In this document: one piece after another, positions 18,393 through 27,554 of the stretch
How positions within the stretch are numbered: the first letter of the stretch is position 1
How the letters are laid out: each line of letters starts with the position of its first letter
NCBI RefSeq assembly: GCF_001633105.1
Contig: NZ_LUKZ01000012.1
Location: 50,499-95,029, forward strand
Source of the DNA: Acidovorax sp. GW101-3H11
GTDB taxonomy: Bacteria; Pseudomonadota; Gammaproteobacteria; Burkholderiales; Burkholderiaceae_C
DNA: 44,531 nt
Reading direction: 5' to 3'
The notes under the pieces: generated by a model
The model's database searches: none
Told to the model about the DNA's origin: nothing
The model's input: only the letters and a program-made list of their open reading frames with translations
Position numbers and translations under genes: made by a program

Positions 18393-19346
18393 ATGAAATG
18401 CGCGACCCACGAAACCCATGGTTTGCCGCTGCGGCAACAGCTCCAGCAATGGCAATCGGCCTCGGACCACTACTTTGGCCCCTTGCAGGCGCAGGCGATG
18501 AGCGAGGAGCCCTTTGATGCACGCATGAAGGCTTGGGAAGCCGGAGCGCTGCGCATGCTGACCATTGACGCCCCCGCCCACCGCATCCTGCGCGACCGGG
18601 TCGCCAGCGACCCGCGCCACGACAGTTTCAAGCTGCTGCTGCAGCTCAAGGGCGTGAGCGACATCCGCCAGCGCGACGCAAACTTCTGCCTGCATCCCGG
18701 GGACTGGAGCCTGTACGACCCGAGCGTTCCCTACACCATCACCTCGCAGGAGTCGATCCGCCAGCTGGTGGTGCAGATCCCGCGTGGCAAGCTCGGCCAC
18801 CTGCCACTGGGCTCGCTACACACCTGCGAAGCCGATGCGCCCGAGCTGCGGGCCCTGTACCAAGTGCTGTCGTCGTTTCTGGGCGCCTTGGCGGCGCAGC
18901 TGAGCACCCTGCCCGATACCGTGGGCGAACCCCTGTCGGAGACCACGCTGGGCCTGCTAGCACAGGCACTGCAGGCCCAACGCGGCGATGCCCCCGAACG
19001 CATGCCGCTACCCGAAGCCATGCGCGCACGGGTGCGGCAATACATCCAGAGCCACCTGGACGACGCGGACCTGACCGTGGAACGCATCGCACACGAAATG
19101 CGCTGCTCCAAGCGCTATCTGCACACTCTGTTCCAGGGCGAAGCCCACACGCTGGATCGCCAGATATGGCTGTCACGGCTGGAGCGCTGCAGGCAGGCCC
19201 TGGCGGGCGCCGATGTATCCACCGTGTCCATTTCTGCACTGGCCTACCGCTGGGGATTCAACAGCAACGCGCATTTCTGCCGCCTGTTCAAGCGCGAGTT
19301 CGGCACCACCCCCAGCGCCTTCCTCAAGCGCGACAACCTGCATTGA
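18393..19346 (+). CDS. AraC-family transcriptional activator, FeaR-like
   Basis: Activator with an N-terminal AraC-binding-like domain (residues about 20-200: MSEEPFDARMKAWEAG, FCLHPGDWSLYDPSVPY) and a C-terminal double helix-turn-helix (about 215-315: LTVERIAHEMRCSKRYLHTLF, and ISALAYRWGFNSNAHFCRLF ending in FGTTPSAF). This architecture and wording resemble FeaR, which in E. coli activates amine oxidase and phenylacetaldehyde dehydrogenase genes. The ATG at 18393 has GGAG 7 nt upstream. It lies 140 bp after hpaR and is convergent with the liv operon, which contains a FeaB-like dehydrogenase that is its likely target. HpaA, another AraC protein of hpa loci, is a less likely identity. Confidence 0.85.
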   Translation: MKCATHETHGLPLRQQLQQWQSASDHYFGPLQAQAMSEEPFDARMKAWEAGALRMLTIDAPAHRILRDRVASDPRHDSFKLLLQLKGVSDIRQRDANFCLHPGDWSLYDPSVPYTITSQESIRQLVVQIPRGKLGHLPLGSLHTCEADAPELRALYQVLSSFLGALAAQLSTLPDTVGEPLSETTLGLLAQALQAQRGDAPERMPLPEAMRARVRQYIQSHLDDADLTVERIAHEMRCSKRYLHTLFQGEAHTLDRQIWLSRLERCRQALAGADVSTVSISALAYRWGFNSNAHFCRLFKREFGTTPSAFLKRDNLH

Positions 19347-19468
19347 GCGGGAACGGCTCCCTGAGTCGCTGGGGGCTGCCCTTGCCTGGCTGCACGGGCC
19401 AGGGTGCGCCGGTTGAGGCGTGCTGCGGCCTGTGGCCCGCGTGTTGCGCTATCGCTGCGCCTGAAGAA

Positions 19469-19505
19469 AAAGCCCCCCGGGCAGGCGGGCTGCTCGGGGG
19501 GCTTT
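19469..19505. terminator. Bidirectional rho-independent terminator
   Basis: AAAGCCCCCCG (19469-19479) and CGGGGGGCTTT (19495-19505) form an 11-bp perfect stem with a 15-nt loop. A-rich sequence stands on the left and the stem ends in T on the right, so it can end both the AraC gene (plus) and the liv operon (minus). Confidence 0.8.
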
Positions 19506-19518
19506 GCACGGCTTGAAG

Positions 19519-20223
19519 TCAGGCTGCCAGGTAGCTGCTGTGCAGGATCTCCGGCTGTTCGCGCAGGGTCTGGGCCGGGCCGCCAAACGCGACCCGCCCC
19601 CGTTCAAGCACATAGGCATCTTCCGACACCGCCAGGGCCACACTGGTGAACTGCTCGATCAGCAGCACCCCCACGCCCTGCGCCGCCACCTGCTGCACCA
19701 AGGCCACCAGCCGCTTGACCACCATGGGCGCCAGCCCCAGCGACAGTTCGTCCAGCACCAGGTAGCGCGGCCGTGCGATCAATGCCTGCGCCACGCACAC
19801 CATCTGCTTCTGCCCCCCCGAAAGCGAGCGGCCGAGCGCACCCATCTTCTCCGACAGCTCGGGCATCACCGCCAGAACGCGGTCCACCTCTGCCTGCACC
19901 TGGCGCGCAGGCCAGGCCGTAGCGGCAGCGCGCAGGTTGTCGTGCACCGACAGGTCACCGAGCACGCGATGCCCCTCGGGCACCACGGCCACGCCGGCGG
20001 CGCGCACCGCCTCGGGCCTGCGCCCCGAAAGCGCCACCCCATCGAGTTCGATGTGGCCTGCCACCAGCGGCAACGCCCCCGCCAGCGCCATGACCAGACT
20101 GGACTTGCCCGCCCCATTGGCCCCCACCAGCGCGGTGATCTGCCCGGGTGCCACCTGCAGCGACACACCATGCAACACGTGCTTGCCGCCGCGCTGCACC
20201 ACCAGATTGTTCATACTCAGCAT
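19519..20223 (-). CDS. livF: ABC importer ATPase LivF
   Basis: One of the two ATPases of a HAAT (Liv) importer; 234 residues. It has Walker A GANGAGKSSL, Q-loop VVPEGHRVL, an intact signature RSLSGGQKQM, Walker B YLVLDELSLGLAP and the switch segment LLIEQF. The ATG at 20223 is preferred because GGAGGA lies 9 nt before it; a GTG at 20232 overlaps the livG stop but would sit directly on that site. It is the last gene of the operon before the terminator. The substrate is not visible in the ATPase; the linked arylacetaldehyde dehydrogenase suggests an aromatic compound. Confidence 0.92.
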   Translation of the reverse strand: MLSMNNLVVQRGGKHVLHGVSLQVAPGQITALVGANGAGKSSLVMALAGALPLVAGHIELDGVALSGRRPEAVRAAGVAVVPEGHRVLGDLSVHDNLRAAATAWPARQVQAEVDRVLAVMPELSEKMGALGRSLSGGQKQMVCVAQALIARPRYLVLDELSLGLAPMVVKRLVALVQQVAAQGVGVLLIEQFTSVALAVSEDAYVLERGRVAFGGPAQTLREQPEILHSSYLAA

Positions 20224-20228
20224 GGTTT

Positions 20229-20939
20229 TCACTCCTCCGTACCGAGGTAGGCGCGGCGCACCGCAGGGTCTTCGAGCACCTGCTGCGTCGGCCCCAGGGC
20301 CAGCCGCTGGCCGAAGTCCAGCACCAGGGTCTGCGTGCAGGTCGCCTTGATCAGGTCCACGTCATGGTCGATCAACAGCACCTGGGCTCCGCAAAAATCC
20401 TGGATGCCCAACAAGGCACGGCGCAGGAAGACGGCCTCTTGCTCGGTCAGCCCCGCACCGGGTTCGTCGAACAGCAGCAGGCGGGGCGCCCCCACCAGGG
20501 CCTTGGCCACCTCGACCATGCGACGCTGGAACAGGTTCAGCCGAGCCCCCAGCACGGTGGCCACGGAGGCCAAGCCCACGTACTCGATCACGCGCCCCAC
20601 CTCGGCTTTGGCGCGTGCGCGCTCGTGGGGTACATGGTCCAGCATGGCCAGCACATTGCTCCACACGTCCAGGTCTTCCACCACCTGCTCGGTCTGGAAC
20701 GAACGCCGCAAGCCGAAGCGCACGCGCTGTGTCGGCGTGAGGGCCAGCAGGTCGGTGCCGTCCACCGCGATATGGCCGGTGCGCGGCTGCACCAGGCCGC
20801 TGAGCACATTCACCAGCGTCGTCTTGCCCGCGCCATTGGGGCCGATGAGGCCACACACGTGGTGGTCCAGCACCGCATCCAGCTGCGTGAGGGCCTTGAC
20901 GCCGCCGAACTGCACCGTCAGGTTGCTGATGGCGATCAT
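20229..20939 (-). CDS. livG: ABC importer ATPase LivG with altered signature motif
   Basis: Second ATPase of the Liv importer; 236 residues, starting MIAISNLTVQFGGVKAL. Walker A GPNGAGKTTL, Q-loop RSFQTEQVV, Walker B RLLLFDEPGAGLT and H-loop LLIDHDVDLI are all normal. The ABC signature, usually LSxGQ, reads LNLFQ: both the Ser and the Gly that contact ATP are replaced. I checked the codons (ctg aac ctg ttc cag), so it is not a translation error. One of the two composite ATP sites of the LivG/LivF dimer should therefore be degenerate. It overlaps livM by 4 bp (ATGA). Confidence 0.92.
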   Translation of the reverse strand: MIAISNLTVQFGGVKALTQLDAVLDHHVCGLIGPNGAGKTTLVNVLSGLVQPRTGHIAVDGTDLLALTPTQRVRFGLRRSFQTEQVVEDLDVWSNVLAMLDHVPHERARAKAEVGRVIEYVGLASVATVLGARLNLFQRRMVEVAKALVGAPRLLLFDEPGAGLTEQEAVFLRRALLGIQDFCGAQVLLIDHDVDLIKATCTQTLVLDFGQRLALGPTQQVLEDPAVRRAYLGTEE

Positions 20940-22003
20940 GGGGCACTCCCTGCAGTCCAGCGCGCACGCACACGGTGCAGGAGGCTCAGCACCTGCCCTG
21001 CCACGCCCTCTTGCGCCGTGATCAGCGCATGCAGCAGGGCCGCGCCAAAAAAGACCATGGCCAGAAAACCATTGACGTTGAAATCAGTCAACAGCGATGG
21101 CACCGCACGCAGCAGAAGGCCCGCGATGATGGCTCCCAGCCAATGGTGCACACCGCCCACCACCGACAGCGCGAACAGCATCACCGACTCGCTGGCCCCA
21201 AAAGCCCGCCCGTCCAGCTGCCCCACCCCACCGGCCAGCAGCGCGCCGCCCACACCGGCACAGAAGCCGGCCAGTGCGAAGGCCCAGGTCTGGTAGAGCA
21301 GCACGTTGACCCCAGCCCCCAGGGCAGCCGCCTCGCCCCTGCGGATCAATGCCCAGGAGCGGCCTGCGCGTGTGCGGCGGTGCAGTTCGATCAACGCCAG
21401 CACGGCCGCCAGCCACAGCACCACATAGCGCAGGTAGGCGGAGTCGGAGGTGGCCACCGCCGGGCGCGCCATCAGCAGGCGCTCGCTCCCCTCCACCCGG
21501 CCCAACCAGCCCGGGCCACCGTCCGGAAAACCCACGACCGTGATGACCACCTGAAAGCCGCCAGCGAGCATGAGGGTGACCAGCGCCAGGTACAGCCCCT
21601 TCAAGCGCAGCGCCGGCAAACCCGCCAGCATGCCGACCAGGGCCGACACCAGGCCCGCCGCCAGCACACACAACTCGAACGGCAGGCCGCTGCCATGGCT
21701 GATGCGCAGGGCCACCCAGCCCCCCACGCCCAGCAGCGCAAACTGGCACAGCGACACCAGGCCCAGCTGGCCGTAGAGCAGGCCCACGCCAGCGGCCGCC
21801 ACCGACAGCGCGAGCGCCGAACTGAAGGTCTTGGTCCAGTAGGCATTGGCCAGCCAGGGCAACACGGCGCCCAGCACCAGCAGCGTGCCCAACATCACCA
21901 GCAGGGAGCGCAGCCGCTCGCGCCGCACCCGATCCAGCGCAATCTGCAGCGCATCGATGGAGGGAGGAGTTGCCATAGGGCTTGCAATAGAAATGGGCGT
22001 CAT
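20936..22003 (-). CDS. livM: ABC importer permease LivM
   Basis: Inner-membrane permease of the Liv importer; 355 residues from the ATG at 22003, 2 bp after the livH stop. After a short cytoplasmic N-terminus there are about nine to ten hydrophobic segments, with LivM landmarks SVAAAGVGLLYGQLGLVSLCQFALLGVGG near the first third and the coupling region RTRAGRSWALIRRGEAAALGAGVN read in pieces. Another possible start is the ATG at 21976. It overlaps livG by 4 bp and pairs with LivH as the translocation path. Confidence 0.92.
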   Translation of the reverse strand: MTPISIASPMATPPSIDALQIALDRVRRERLRSLLVMLGTLLVLGAVLPWLANAYWTKTFSSALALSVAAAGVGLLYGQLGLVSLCQFALLGVGGWVALRISHGSGLPFELCVLAAGLVSALVGMLAGLPALRLKGLYLALVTLMLAGGFQVVITVVGFPDGGPGWLGRVEGSERLLMARPAVATSDSAYLRYVVLWLAAVLALIELHRRTRAGRSWALIRRGEAAALGAGVNVLLYQTWAFALAGFCAGVGGALLAGGVGQLDGRAFGASESVMLFALSVVGGVHHWLGAIIAGLLLRAVPSLLTDFNVNGFLAMVFFGAALLHALITAQEGVAGQVLSLLHRVRARWTAGSAP

Positions 22004-22005
22004 GC

Positions 22006-22863
22006 CTAAGCCACGCGGGTGTTCGATTGATGAAAGGCGATCATGAGGAGCGCCACCAGGAAGGGGGTGGCGCTGCGGAACGAGGCCAAGCCCGGAACCA
22101 CGATGGCCACAGCCTCCAGCACGCCAATGAGGATGCCCCCCACCACCGTGGCGGGCAGCGATTCCAGCCGGCCGATGATGGCGGCGGCAAAGGCGGGGAT
22201 CACCATGAAGGTCAGCAGCGTGGCCTGCAGGCGCACGATATTGGCCAGCAGCAGGCCACACACGCCCGCGAAGGCGCCGCTGAGCACCCAGGCTACCGTG
22301 TCCACCTGCAGCACGCGAATGCCCAGCAGCGCGCTCAGGTCGCGGTCGTTGGCCAGCGCCCGCATCTTCAGACCGACCCGCGTGCGCGCCAGCAGCAGGC
22401 CGATGCCTACCATCATCGCCACCGCCAGAGCCAGGCCAATGACCCGCGTGTAGGTCAGTCGCACGTCGGCCAGCTCCAGCGCCCCCGCATCGGTGGGCAA
22501 CACCAGGCGCCGGGGCTGCTCGCCCCAGAACCACTCGGTAAAACCCAGCACCACCAGCGCAAAGCCCAGGGTGCCAATGCCCCGGATGGTGGGGTTGCGC
22601 TGCGCCAGATGGGGGGCGATGAGGCGGCCATAGGCGAGCGACAACAACATGGCCACCACAACGCTGGCAGCCCAGGCCAGGGCCTGCGGCCAGCCGGACT
22701 CCAGCATCGACCAGGCAACGTAGGCCCCCAGCGCACCCAGCGCGCCAAACGCAAAGTTCAACACCCCGGACGAGCGGTAGAGCACCACCAGCCCCACCCC
22801 GGACAGTGCGTAGACCGCCCCCACCCCCAGGCCGGAGACAACAAAAGGCAACAAGTCAGGCAT
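22006..22863 (-). CDS. livH: ABC importer permease LivH
   Basis: Inner-membrane permease partner of LivM; 285 residues with eight or so hydrophobic helices. Typical LivH features are VSGLGVGAVYALSGVGLVVLY at the N-terminus, NFAFGALGALGAY, and the coupling loop RTRVGLKMRALANDRDLSALLGI. It lies 33 bp after livK. Composition is ordinary for the operon. Confidence 0.93.
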   Translation of the reverse strand: MPDLLPFVVSGLGVGAVYALSGVGLVVLYRSSGVLNFAFGALGALGAYVAWSMLESGWPQALAWAASVVVAMLLSLAYGRLIAPHLAQRNPTIRGIGTLGFALVVLGFTEWFWGEQPRRLVLPTDAGALELADVRLTYTRVIGLALAVAMMVGIGLLLARTRVGLKMRALANDRDLSALLGIRVLQVDTVAWVLSGAFAGVCGLLLANIVRLQATLLTFMVIPAFAAAIIGRLESLPATVVGGILIGVLEAVAIVVPGLASFRSATPFLVALLMIAFHQSNTRVA

Positions 22864-22896
22864 GGCAAGCGATCCTGGTCACATCACGGTGCGGTG

Positions 22897-24153
22897 TCAC
22901 TTCAGGCCGAGCTTTTTCTCATCGGCGCGCACATCCACCAGCTCCGGGTCGTCGGCCATAAGGCAGCCCTTGGAGACGGTGGTGAAGCCGTTGCCATCGA
23001 CCACCACCATGGGCCCTGCGTTGTTGGCGTTGTGGCGGTTTCCGGACCCCACGTAGAAGGGGTTGCACAGGATGTCGCTGCGGAAGTCGCCCACCTTGCG
23101 CAGCGCTTCGGTGACAGAGGCACGGTCGATCTTCTTCGGGTCCATTTTCAGCAGCGTTTCCGTCAGTAGCCGGGCCGCCAGGTAACCGGCCTGCGAGAAG
23201 GTGTCGCGCGGATCGGTCTTGGCACCGTGGGAGTTCATGACGGCCTGCCAGTTCAGGTTGTCGGCCCCCTTGGACTCCAGCGGGTTGAACTCCAGGTTGA
23301 CGGCAAAGTTCTTGTTCCAGTACGGGCCAATGGCCTTGGGCACATCGGCGCTGTAGGCCGGTGCCGCTGAGACGAAATGGATTTTCTTGCCCAGGTTCTG
23401 CTGCTCGGCTGCGGCCAGCATGGGCACCAGGATGCCCTTGGGCACGTTCATGATGATGGTGTCGGGCTTCTTGGAGGCCGCCTGCAGCATCACCGACGTG
23501 GCATCGGCCGAACCCGGGTCGATGGCGATGGTCTCGACCTCGACGCCATTGGCCTTGCCCCAGGCCTTGGGCCCTTCGCAGGCCCAGTTGCCCAGGCTCG
23601 GAATGTTGGGAATGATGCAGACCATCTTCTTGCTCTTGTAGGCCTGCGCGGCATACATCGCGGCGATGGTGGCGCTGATGCGCGGGCCGGAATTGACGGG
23701 CACATAGTTCTTCGCGTTGAAGCATTCGCGCGGCACACCGGTGCCGGCCACCACCATCACGCCCTCGTCGGCATACATCTTGGCGTTGGCACCACACTCC
23801 ACAAAACTGGTGTTGCCCGCCAGTGCCACCACCTTGCGGTCCTTGACGAGTTTGCTGGCCACCTGTGCGGCCGTCTCGGGGTTCCACTGGTCATCGGCAA
23901 CGAGGTACTCCACCGGGCGGCCGTTGATGCCACCGTTCTCGTTCACGCACTTGAAATAGGCGGCAGCCGCCTGTGCCGACGAGCTGAAATCGTCCGGCCC
24001 CGTCTTGCCGACCACAGCGCCGACGGCGATGGGCTCGCCATCGGCCTTCTTGCCATTGCCCAGGCCGCACTTGGACTGAGCGAAGGCGCCAGAGGACGCG
24101 AAGGATGCGGCCAGGGTCACTGCCGACAATGCGGCGATGCGATAGATGTTCAT
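22897..24153 (-). CDS. livK: Periplasmic ABC binding protein LivK-like (upper-pathway operon)
   Basis: Binding protein of the Liv importer encoded downstream; 418 residues. It has a clear signal peptide MNIYRIAALSAVTLAASFAS ending at AFAQ. The mature protein has IAVGAVVGKTGPDDFSSSAQ, the type-I periplasmic-binding core, and several cysteines (KCGLGN, FKCVN, VECGAN, RECFN, CEGPK, KGCLM), unusually many for this family and suggestive of disulfides. AAGGAG precedes the ATG. It shares little wording with the other LivK-like protein at 7.7 kb, so the two probably bind different ligands. It lies 61 bp after the dehydrogenase gene. Confidence 0.9.
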   Translation of the reverse strand: MNIYRIAALSAVTLAASFASSGAFAQSKCGLGNGKKADGEPIAVGAVVGKTGPDDFSSSAQAAAAYFKCVNENGGINGRPVEYLVADDQWNPETAAQVASKLVKDRKVVALAGNTSFVECGANAKMYADEGVMVVAGTGVPRECFNAKNYVPVNSGPRISATIAAMYAAQAYKSKKMVCIIPNIPSLGNWACEGPKAWGKANGVEVETIAIDPGSADATSVMLQAASKKPDTIIMNVPKGILVPMLAAAEQQNLGKKIHFVSAAPAYSADVPKAIGPYWNKNFAVNLEFNPLESKGADNLNWQAVMNSHGAKTDPRDTFSQAGYLAARLLTETLLKMDPKKIDRASVTEALRKVGDFRSDILCNPFYVGSGNRHNANNAGPMVVVDGNGFTTVSKGCLMADDPELVDVRADEKKLGLK

Positions 24154-24214
24154 GGTGGTTGTCTCCTTGGTTTGTGGTTTGTGGTTTCGTCGCGGCCTTG
24201 CGGCCTGGCGTGCA

Positions 24215-25717
24215 TCAGACGGCCATGCACACGCTCTTCAACTCGGTGAAGCCCTCGACCGCCGCACGCCCGAGGTCGCGTCCGGTCCCCGATTGCTTGA
24301 TGCCACCCAGGGGCAGCCCGGCATCCAGCACGTTGTGCGCGTTCACCCACACCACGCCCGCCTGCAGGCGGGGCACGATGCGGTGGGCATGGGACAGGCT
24401 CTGGGTCCACAGGCTGGCGGCCAACCCATAGGGGGTGTCGTTGGCGGCAGCGATGGCGTCTTCCACGTCGTCGAATGGCGCCACCGCCAGCACGGGGCCA
24501 AACACTTCTTCACGCACCACACGCATCTGCGCCGTGGTGTCGGCAAAAATCGTGGGCTGCACAAAACAGCCGGCATCGTGAACACGCTCACCACCCGCCA
24601 CCAGCGTGGCGCCCTCGGCCTTGGCCGATGCGATGAAATCCATCACACGCGCGAAATGTGCTTTCGATGTCAGCGGCCCGAACTGCGTGGCGGCATCGAA
24701 GCCGGAGCCGATCCTCATGCCCTGGGCGATGCCCGCCAACTCGTCCAGCACGCGGCGGTACAGGCTGCGGTGCACCAGCAAGCGTGAGCTGGCCGTGCAC
24801 ACCTGGCCCTGGTGGAAAAAGATGCCCGTGGCGATGCCCTGTGCCACCTGCGACGGGTCGGCGTCCTCCATCACCACAGCCGGGCTCTTGCCGCCCAGCT
24901 CCAGCGTGAAGCGCGCCATGTTCTCCACCGCCGCGTGCCCCACCACCTTGCCCACGGCCGTCGAGCCGGTGAAGCTGAGCTTGCGCACACCCGGGTGGGC
25001 GATCAGTGCCGCACCGGCTGTCGCGCCGCGCCCGCACACCACGTTCAGCACCCCTTCGGGGATGCCCGCCTCCAGCGCCAGGTGCGCCAGGCGCAGGGCT
25101 GTGAGTGGCGTGTCTTCCGAGGGCTTGAGCACCACCGTGCAGCCAGCGGCCAGCGCGGGGGCGATCTTCCACAGCGCGATCGCGAGCGGGAAGTTCCAGG
25201 GCACGATGGCGCCGACCACGCCCACCGGTTCGCGGCGCGTGTAGGTGACCCACTGCGGGCCGGGAATCGGGATGGAGTTGTCGAGCGTCTGGCCTTCGAG
25301 CTTGGTGGCCCAGCCGGCCATGTAGCGCACGAACTCGGCACCGGCCTGTACATCGATAGCGCGCGCAATACCTTGCAGCTTGCCGCTTTGCAATGTCTCC
25401 AGCGCACTCAACTCGTCGGCATGGCGTTCGATCAGCTCCGACAGCCTGAACAACAGCTTTTCGCGGTCTGCAGGGCGCAGGCCGCGCCAGACATGGCTGT
25501 CAAACGCACGCTGGGCGCTGGCCACGGCCCGGGCTATGTCTGCCGCATCGCTGTCGGGCGCCTCGGCCACCACCATCTCGGTGGCCGGATCGGTCACGGG
25601 CAGCCAGCGGCCCGACAGCGCCGGTCCACTCACACCGCCGATGACATTGCCGACGCGCCGCTCGGACAGGAACTTGGCGCCTTGGAGCTGCTGGCTGGAA
25701 AGATCAAATGGATTCAT
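24215..25717 (-). CDS. Phenylacetaldehyde-type aldehyde dehydrogenase (FeaB-like)
   Basis: NAD-dependent aldehyde dehydrogenase, 500 residues, of the class I/FeaB kind: WRGLRPADREKLLFRLSELIE, VPWNFPLAIALWK, FTGSTAVGKVV, general base in LELGGKSPAV (E273), and catalytic Cys in FFHQGQVCTASSR (C307). The region GMRIGSGFDAATQFGPL also agrees with phenylacetaldehyde dehydrogenases. The FeaR-like activator nearby, the hpa operon and the MoaF gene strengthen a role in turning an arylacetaldehyde into arylacetate. Betaine-aldehyde or other class I substrates cannot be excluded. It lies between the GMC oxidase and livK in one transcript. Confidence 0.85.
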   Translation of the reverse strand: MNPFDLSSQQLQGAKFLSERRVGNVIGGVSGPALSGRWLPVTDPATEMVVAEAPDSDAADIARAVASAQRAFDSHVWRGLRPADREKLLFRLSELIERHADELSALETLQSGKLQGIARAIDVQAGAEFVRYMAGWATKLEGQTLDNSIPIPGPQWVTYTRREPVGVVGAIVPWNFPLAIALWKIAPALAAGCTVVLKPSEDTPLTALRLAHLALEAGIPEGVLNVVCGRGATAGAALIAHPGVRKLSFTGSTAVGKVVGHAAVENMARFTLELGGKSPAVVMEDADPSQVAQGIATGIFFHQGQVCTASSRLLVHRSLYRRVLDELAGIAQGMRIGSGFDAATQFGPLTSKAHFARVMDFIASAKAEGATLVAGGERVHDAGCFVQPTIFADTTAQMRVVREEVFGPVLAVAPFDDVEDAIAAANDTPYGLAASLWTQSLSHAHRIVPRLQAGVVWVNAHNVLDAGLPLGGIKQSGTGRDLGRAAVEGFTELKSVCMAV

Positions 25718-25822
25718 GGTGGGTGTCGTTATGGATGCGGCAAAGAGAGAAGTTCAGTCTAGGCAGCAAGGGCCTTGCCCCATTGCCCCAGAGCGCAGCC
25801 GGTGTTGCCTGTGCGCGCATGT

Positions 25823-27403
25823 TCAAGCGGCCTGCAATACAAACTCCGCGCAGCGCTCGGCCAGCATGATGGTGGGCGCGTTGGTGTTGCCCGATGGCAG
25901 CGTGGGCATCACCGAGGCATCACACACCCGCAGGCCCGCCACACCCCGCACACGCAGGTGCGTGTCCACCACCGATGTGGCGTCGCCACCCATGCGGCAG
26001 GTGCCTGCGGGGTGGTAAACCGTCTTGGCGTGGGAGCGCACATGGGCCTCGACCTGCGCGTCGCTGAGCGTGGCCTCAGCGCCGGGCAGCAGCTCGTGCT
26101 CGACAACTTCTGCCAGTGCGGGCGCCCGCAAGATCCTGCGCGCCAGTTTCACCCCGCGCACCAGCGTGTCCACGTCGGCCTGCACGCGCAGCGCCCCCGC
26201 ATCGAACAGGATGGGATGCGCCGGATCGGGGCTGCGCAGCGACACCGTGCCGCGCGACTGCGGGCGCAGAAAACAGGGGTTGATCGACAAGCCATGGCCC
26301 GGCAAAGGTTCGCGCTCCACATCGCCCACCAGCACCGGCAGCACATGGAACTGCACGTCGGGGCGGCCCGTTCCCAGGGTGTCCACAAACCCGCCAGACT
26401 CGACGACATTGGAGGTGAGCAGCCCGCTGCGCAGCAGTTGCCACTGCAACCCATGGCGCAGCGCGCGCAGCCCCTGGTCCTGCCCCAAGAGGCTGATGGG
26501 CCGGCGCGTGCGCGCATAGACACTCACTTCCAGATGGTCCTGGTAGTTCTGGCCCACGCCCGCGCTGTCGGCATGCACCGGAATGCCCAGCTTGTGCAGA
26601 TCTTCGCCCGGGCCAATACCCGACAGCATGAGCAGCTGGGGCGACGCCAGCGCACCCGCACTGAGCAGCACGTCCTGCGCGCAACGCACCTGCTGCAGTT
26701 GCCCCGCCTCCATGAACTCGACGCCCACGGCGCGTCCGGCCTCCACCAGGATGCGGCGCACGTGCACGCCCGTGCGCACCGCCAGGCGTTCATCGCGCCG
26801 CACCGCGGCCAGGTAGGTGGCGGCGGTGGAGCCACGCTCGCCCCGGAAGGTGGTGGACTGGTAGAAGCCCACCCCAGCCTGCTCGGTCCCGTTGAAGTCG
26901 GGGTTGGCGGGCAGGCCTGCCTGCTGCGCAGCGGCCACGAAGGCTGCGCTGAGCGGGTGGCGAAAACGCGGCTCGCTGACCTGCAGCGGCCCGTCGCGCC
27001 CGTGCAGGGGCCCGGCATACCGCTCGTTCGACTCCGCCCGCACAAAGGCGGGCAACACATCGCTCCAGCCCCACCCCGTGCAGCCAGCGTCGCGCCAGCT
27101 GTCGTAGTCGGCCGCCTGGCCACGGATGTACACCATCGCATTGAGCGAGCTGCCGCCCCCCAGCATGCGCCCCTGCGGCACATGCATGCGACGCCCGTTG
27201 GCATGGGGCTGCGGCTCGCTCGCGTAGTCCCACGAGCGCTCGGTGCCGATGACCCGTACAAAAGCGGCAGGCATGCGCACGAAGGGATGTTCGTGGGTCG
27301 GTCCGGCCTCCAGCAGCAGCACGCGCCGCCCGGCACGCACCAGGCGGTGCGCCAACACGCAACCGGCGGAGCCGGCACCAATGATGATGTGATCGAAGTT
27401 CAT
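25823..27403 (-). CDS. GMC-family FAD alcohol oxidoreductase
   Basis: FAD-dependent glucose-methanol-choline oxidoreductase; 526 residues. The N-terminus has the dinucleotide fold HIIIGAGSAGCVLAHRL with the Glu of LLLEAGP. GMC signature 1 is GRMLGGGSSLNAMVYIRG and signature 2 GALASPQLLMLSGIGP. The C-terminal catalytic region has YHPAGTCRMGG and a conserved SGNTNAPTIMLAE. Such enzymes oxidise primary alcohols to aldehydes. As first gene of the operon with an arylacetaldehyde dehydrogenase next, it probably makes that aldehyde from an arylethanol or similar alcohol. Choline dehydrogenase is the usual automatic name but nothing here points to choline. Confidence 0.87.
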   Translation of the reverse strand: MNFDHIIIGAGSAGCVLAHRLVRAGRRVLLLEAGPTHEHPFVRMPAAFVRVIGTERSWDYASEPQPHANGRRMHVPQGRMLGGGSSLNAMVYIRGQAADYDSWRDAGCTGWGWSDVLPAFVRAESNERYAGPLHGRDGPLQVSEPRFRHPLSAAFVAAAQQAGLPANPDFNGTEQAGVGFYQSTTFRGERGSTAATYLAAVRRDERLAVRTGVHVRRILVEAGRAVGVEFMEAGQLQQVRCAQDVLLSAGALASPQLLMLSGIGPGEDLHKLGIPVHADSAGVGQNYQDHLEVSVYARTRRPISLLGQDQGLRALRHGLQWQLLRSGLLTSNVVESGGFVDTLGTGRPDVQFHVLPVLVGDVEREPLPGHGLSINPCFLRPQSRGTVSLRSPDPAHPILFDAGALRVQADVDTLVRGVKLARRILRAPALAEVVEHELLPGAEATLSDAQVEAHVRSHAKTVYHPAGTCRMGGDATSVVDTHLRVRGVAGLRVCDASVMPTLPSGNTNAPTIMLAERCAEFVLQAA

Positions 27404-27554
27404 GGCGGCCAGTGTGGGTCAGCCCCCGTACGGCGTAAACGGCCGATGCGGCTCCGTGCGTTGCCGGTCAACAGTTTGTGCGCTGACAGCGAACGGGGCT
27501 GCGGGGAGGCGTTAATAGACTCGATCCGTTCCAACTCACGGAGGTGTTCCGTCC

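Noticed and set aside
18393..19346. HpaA as identity of the AraC protein
   Set aside because: HpaA controls hpaBC, which is absent, and the N-terminal domain resembles FeaR more.
24154..24190. Short tandem GTTTGTG repeat before livK
   Set aside because: Only about two and a half units in a leader next to the ribosome site; no function is suggested.
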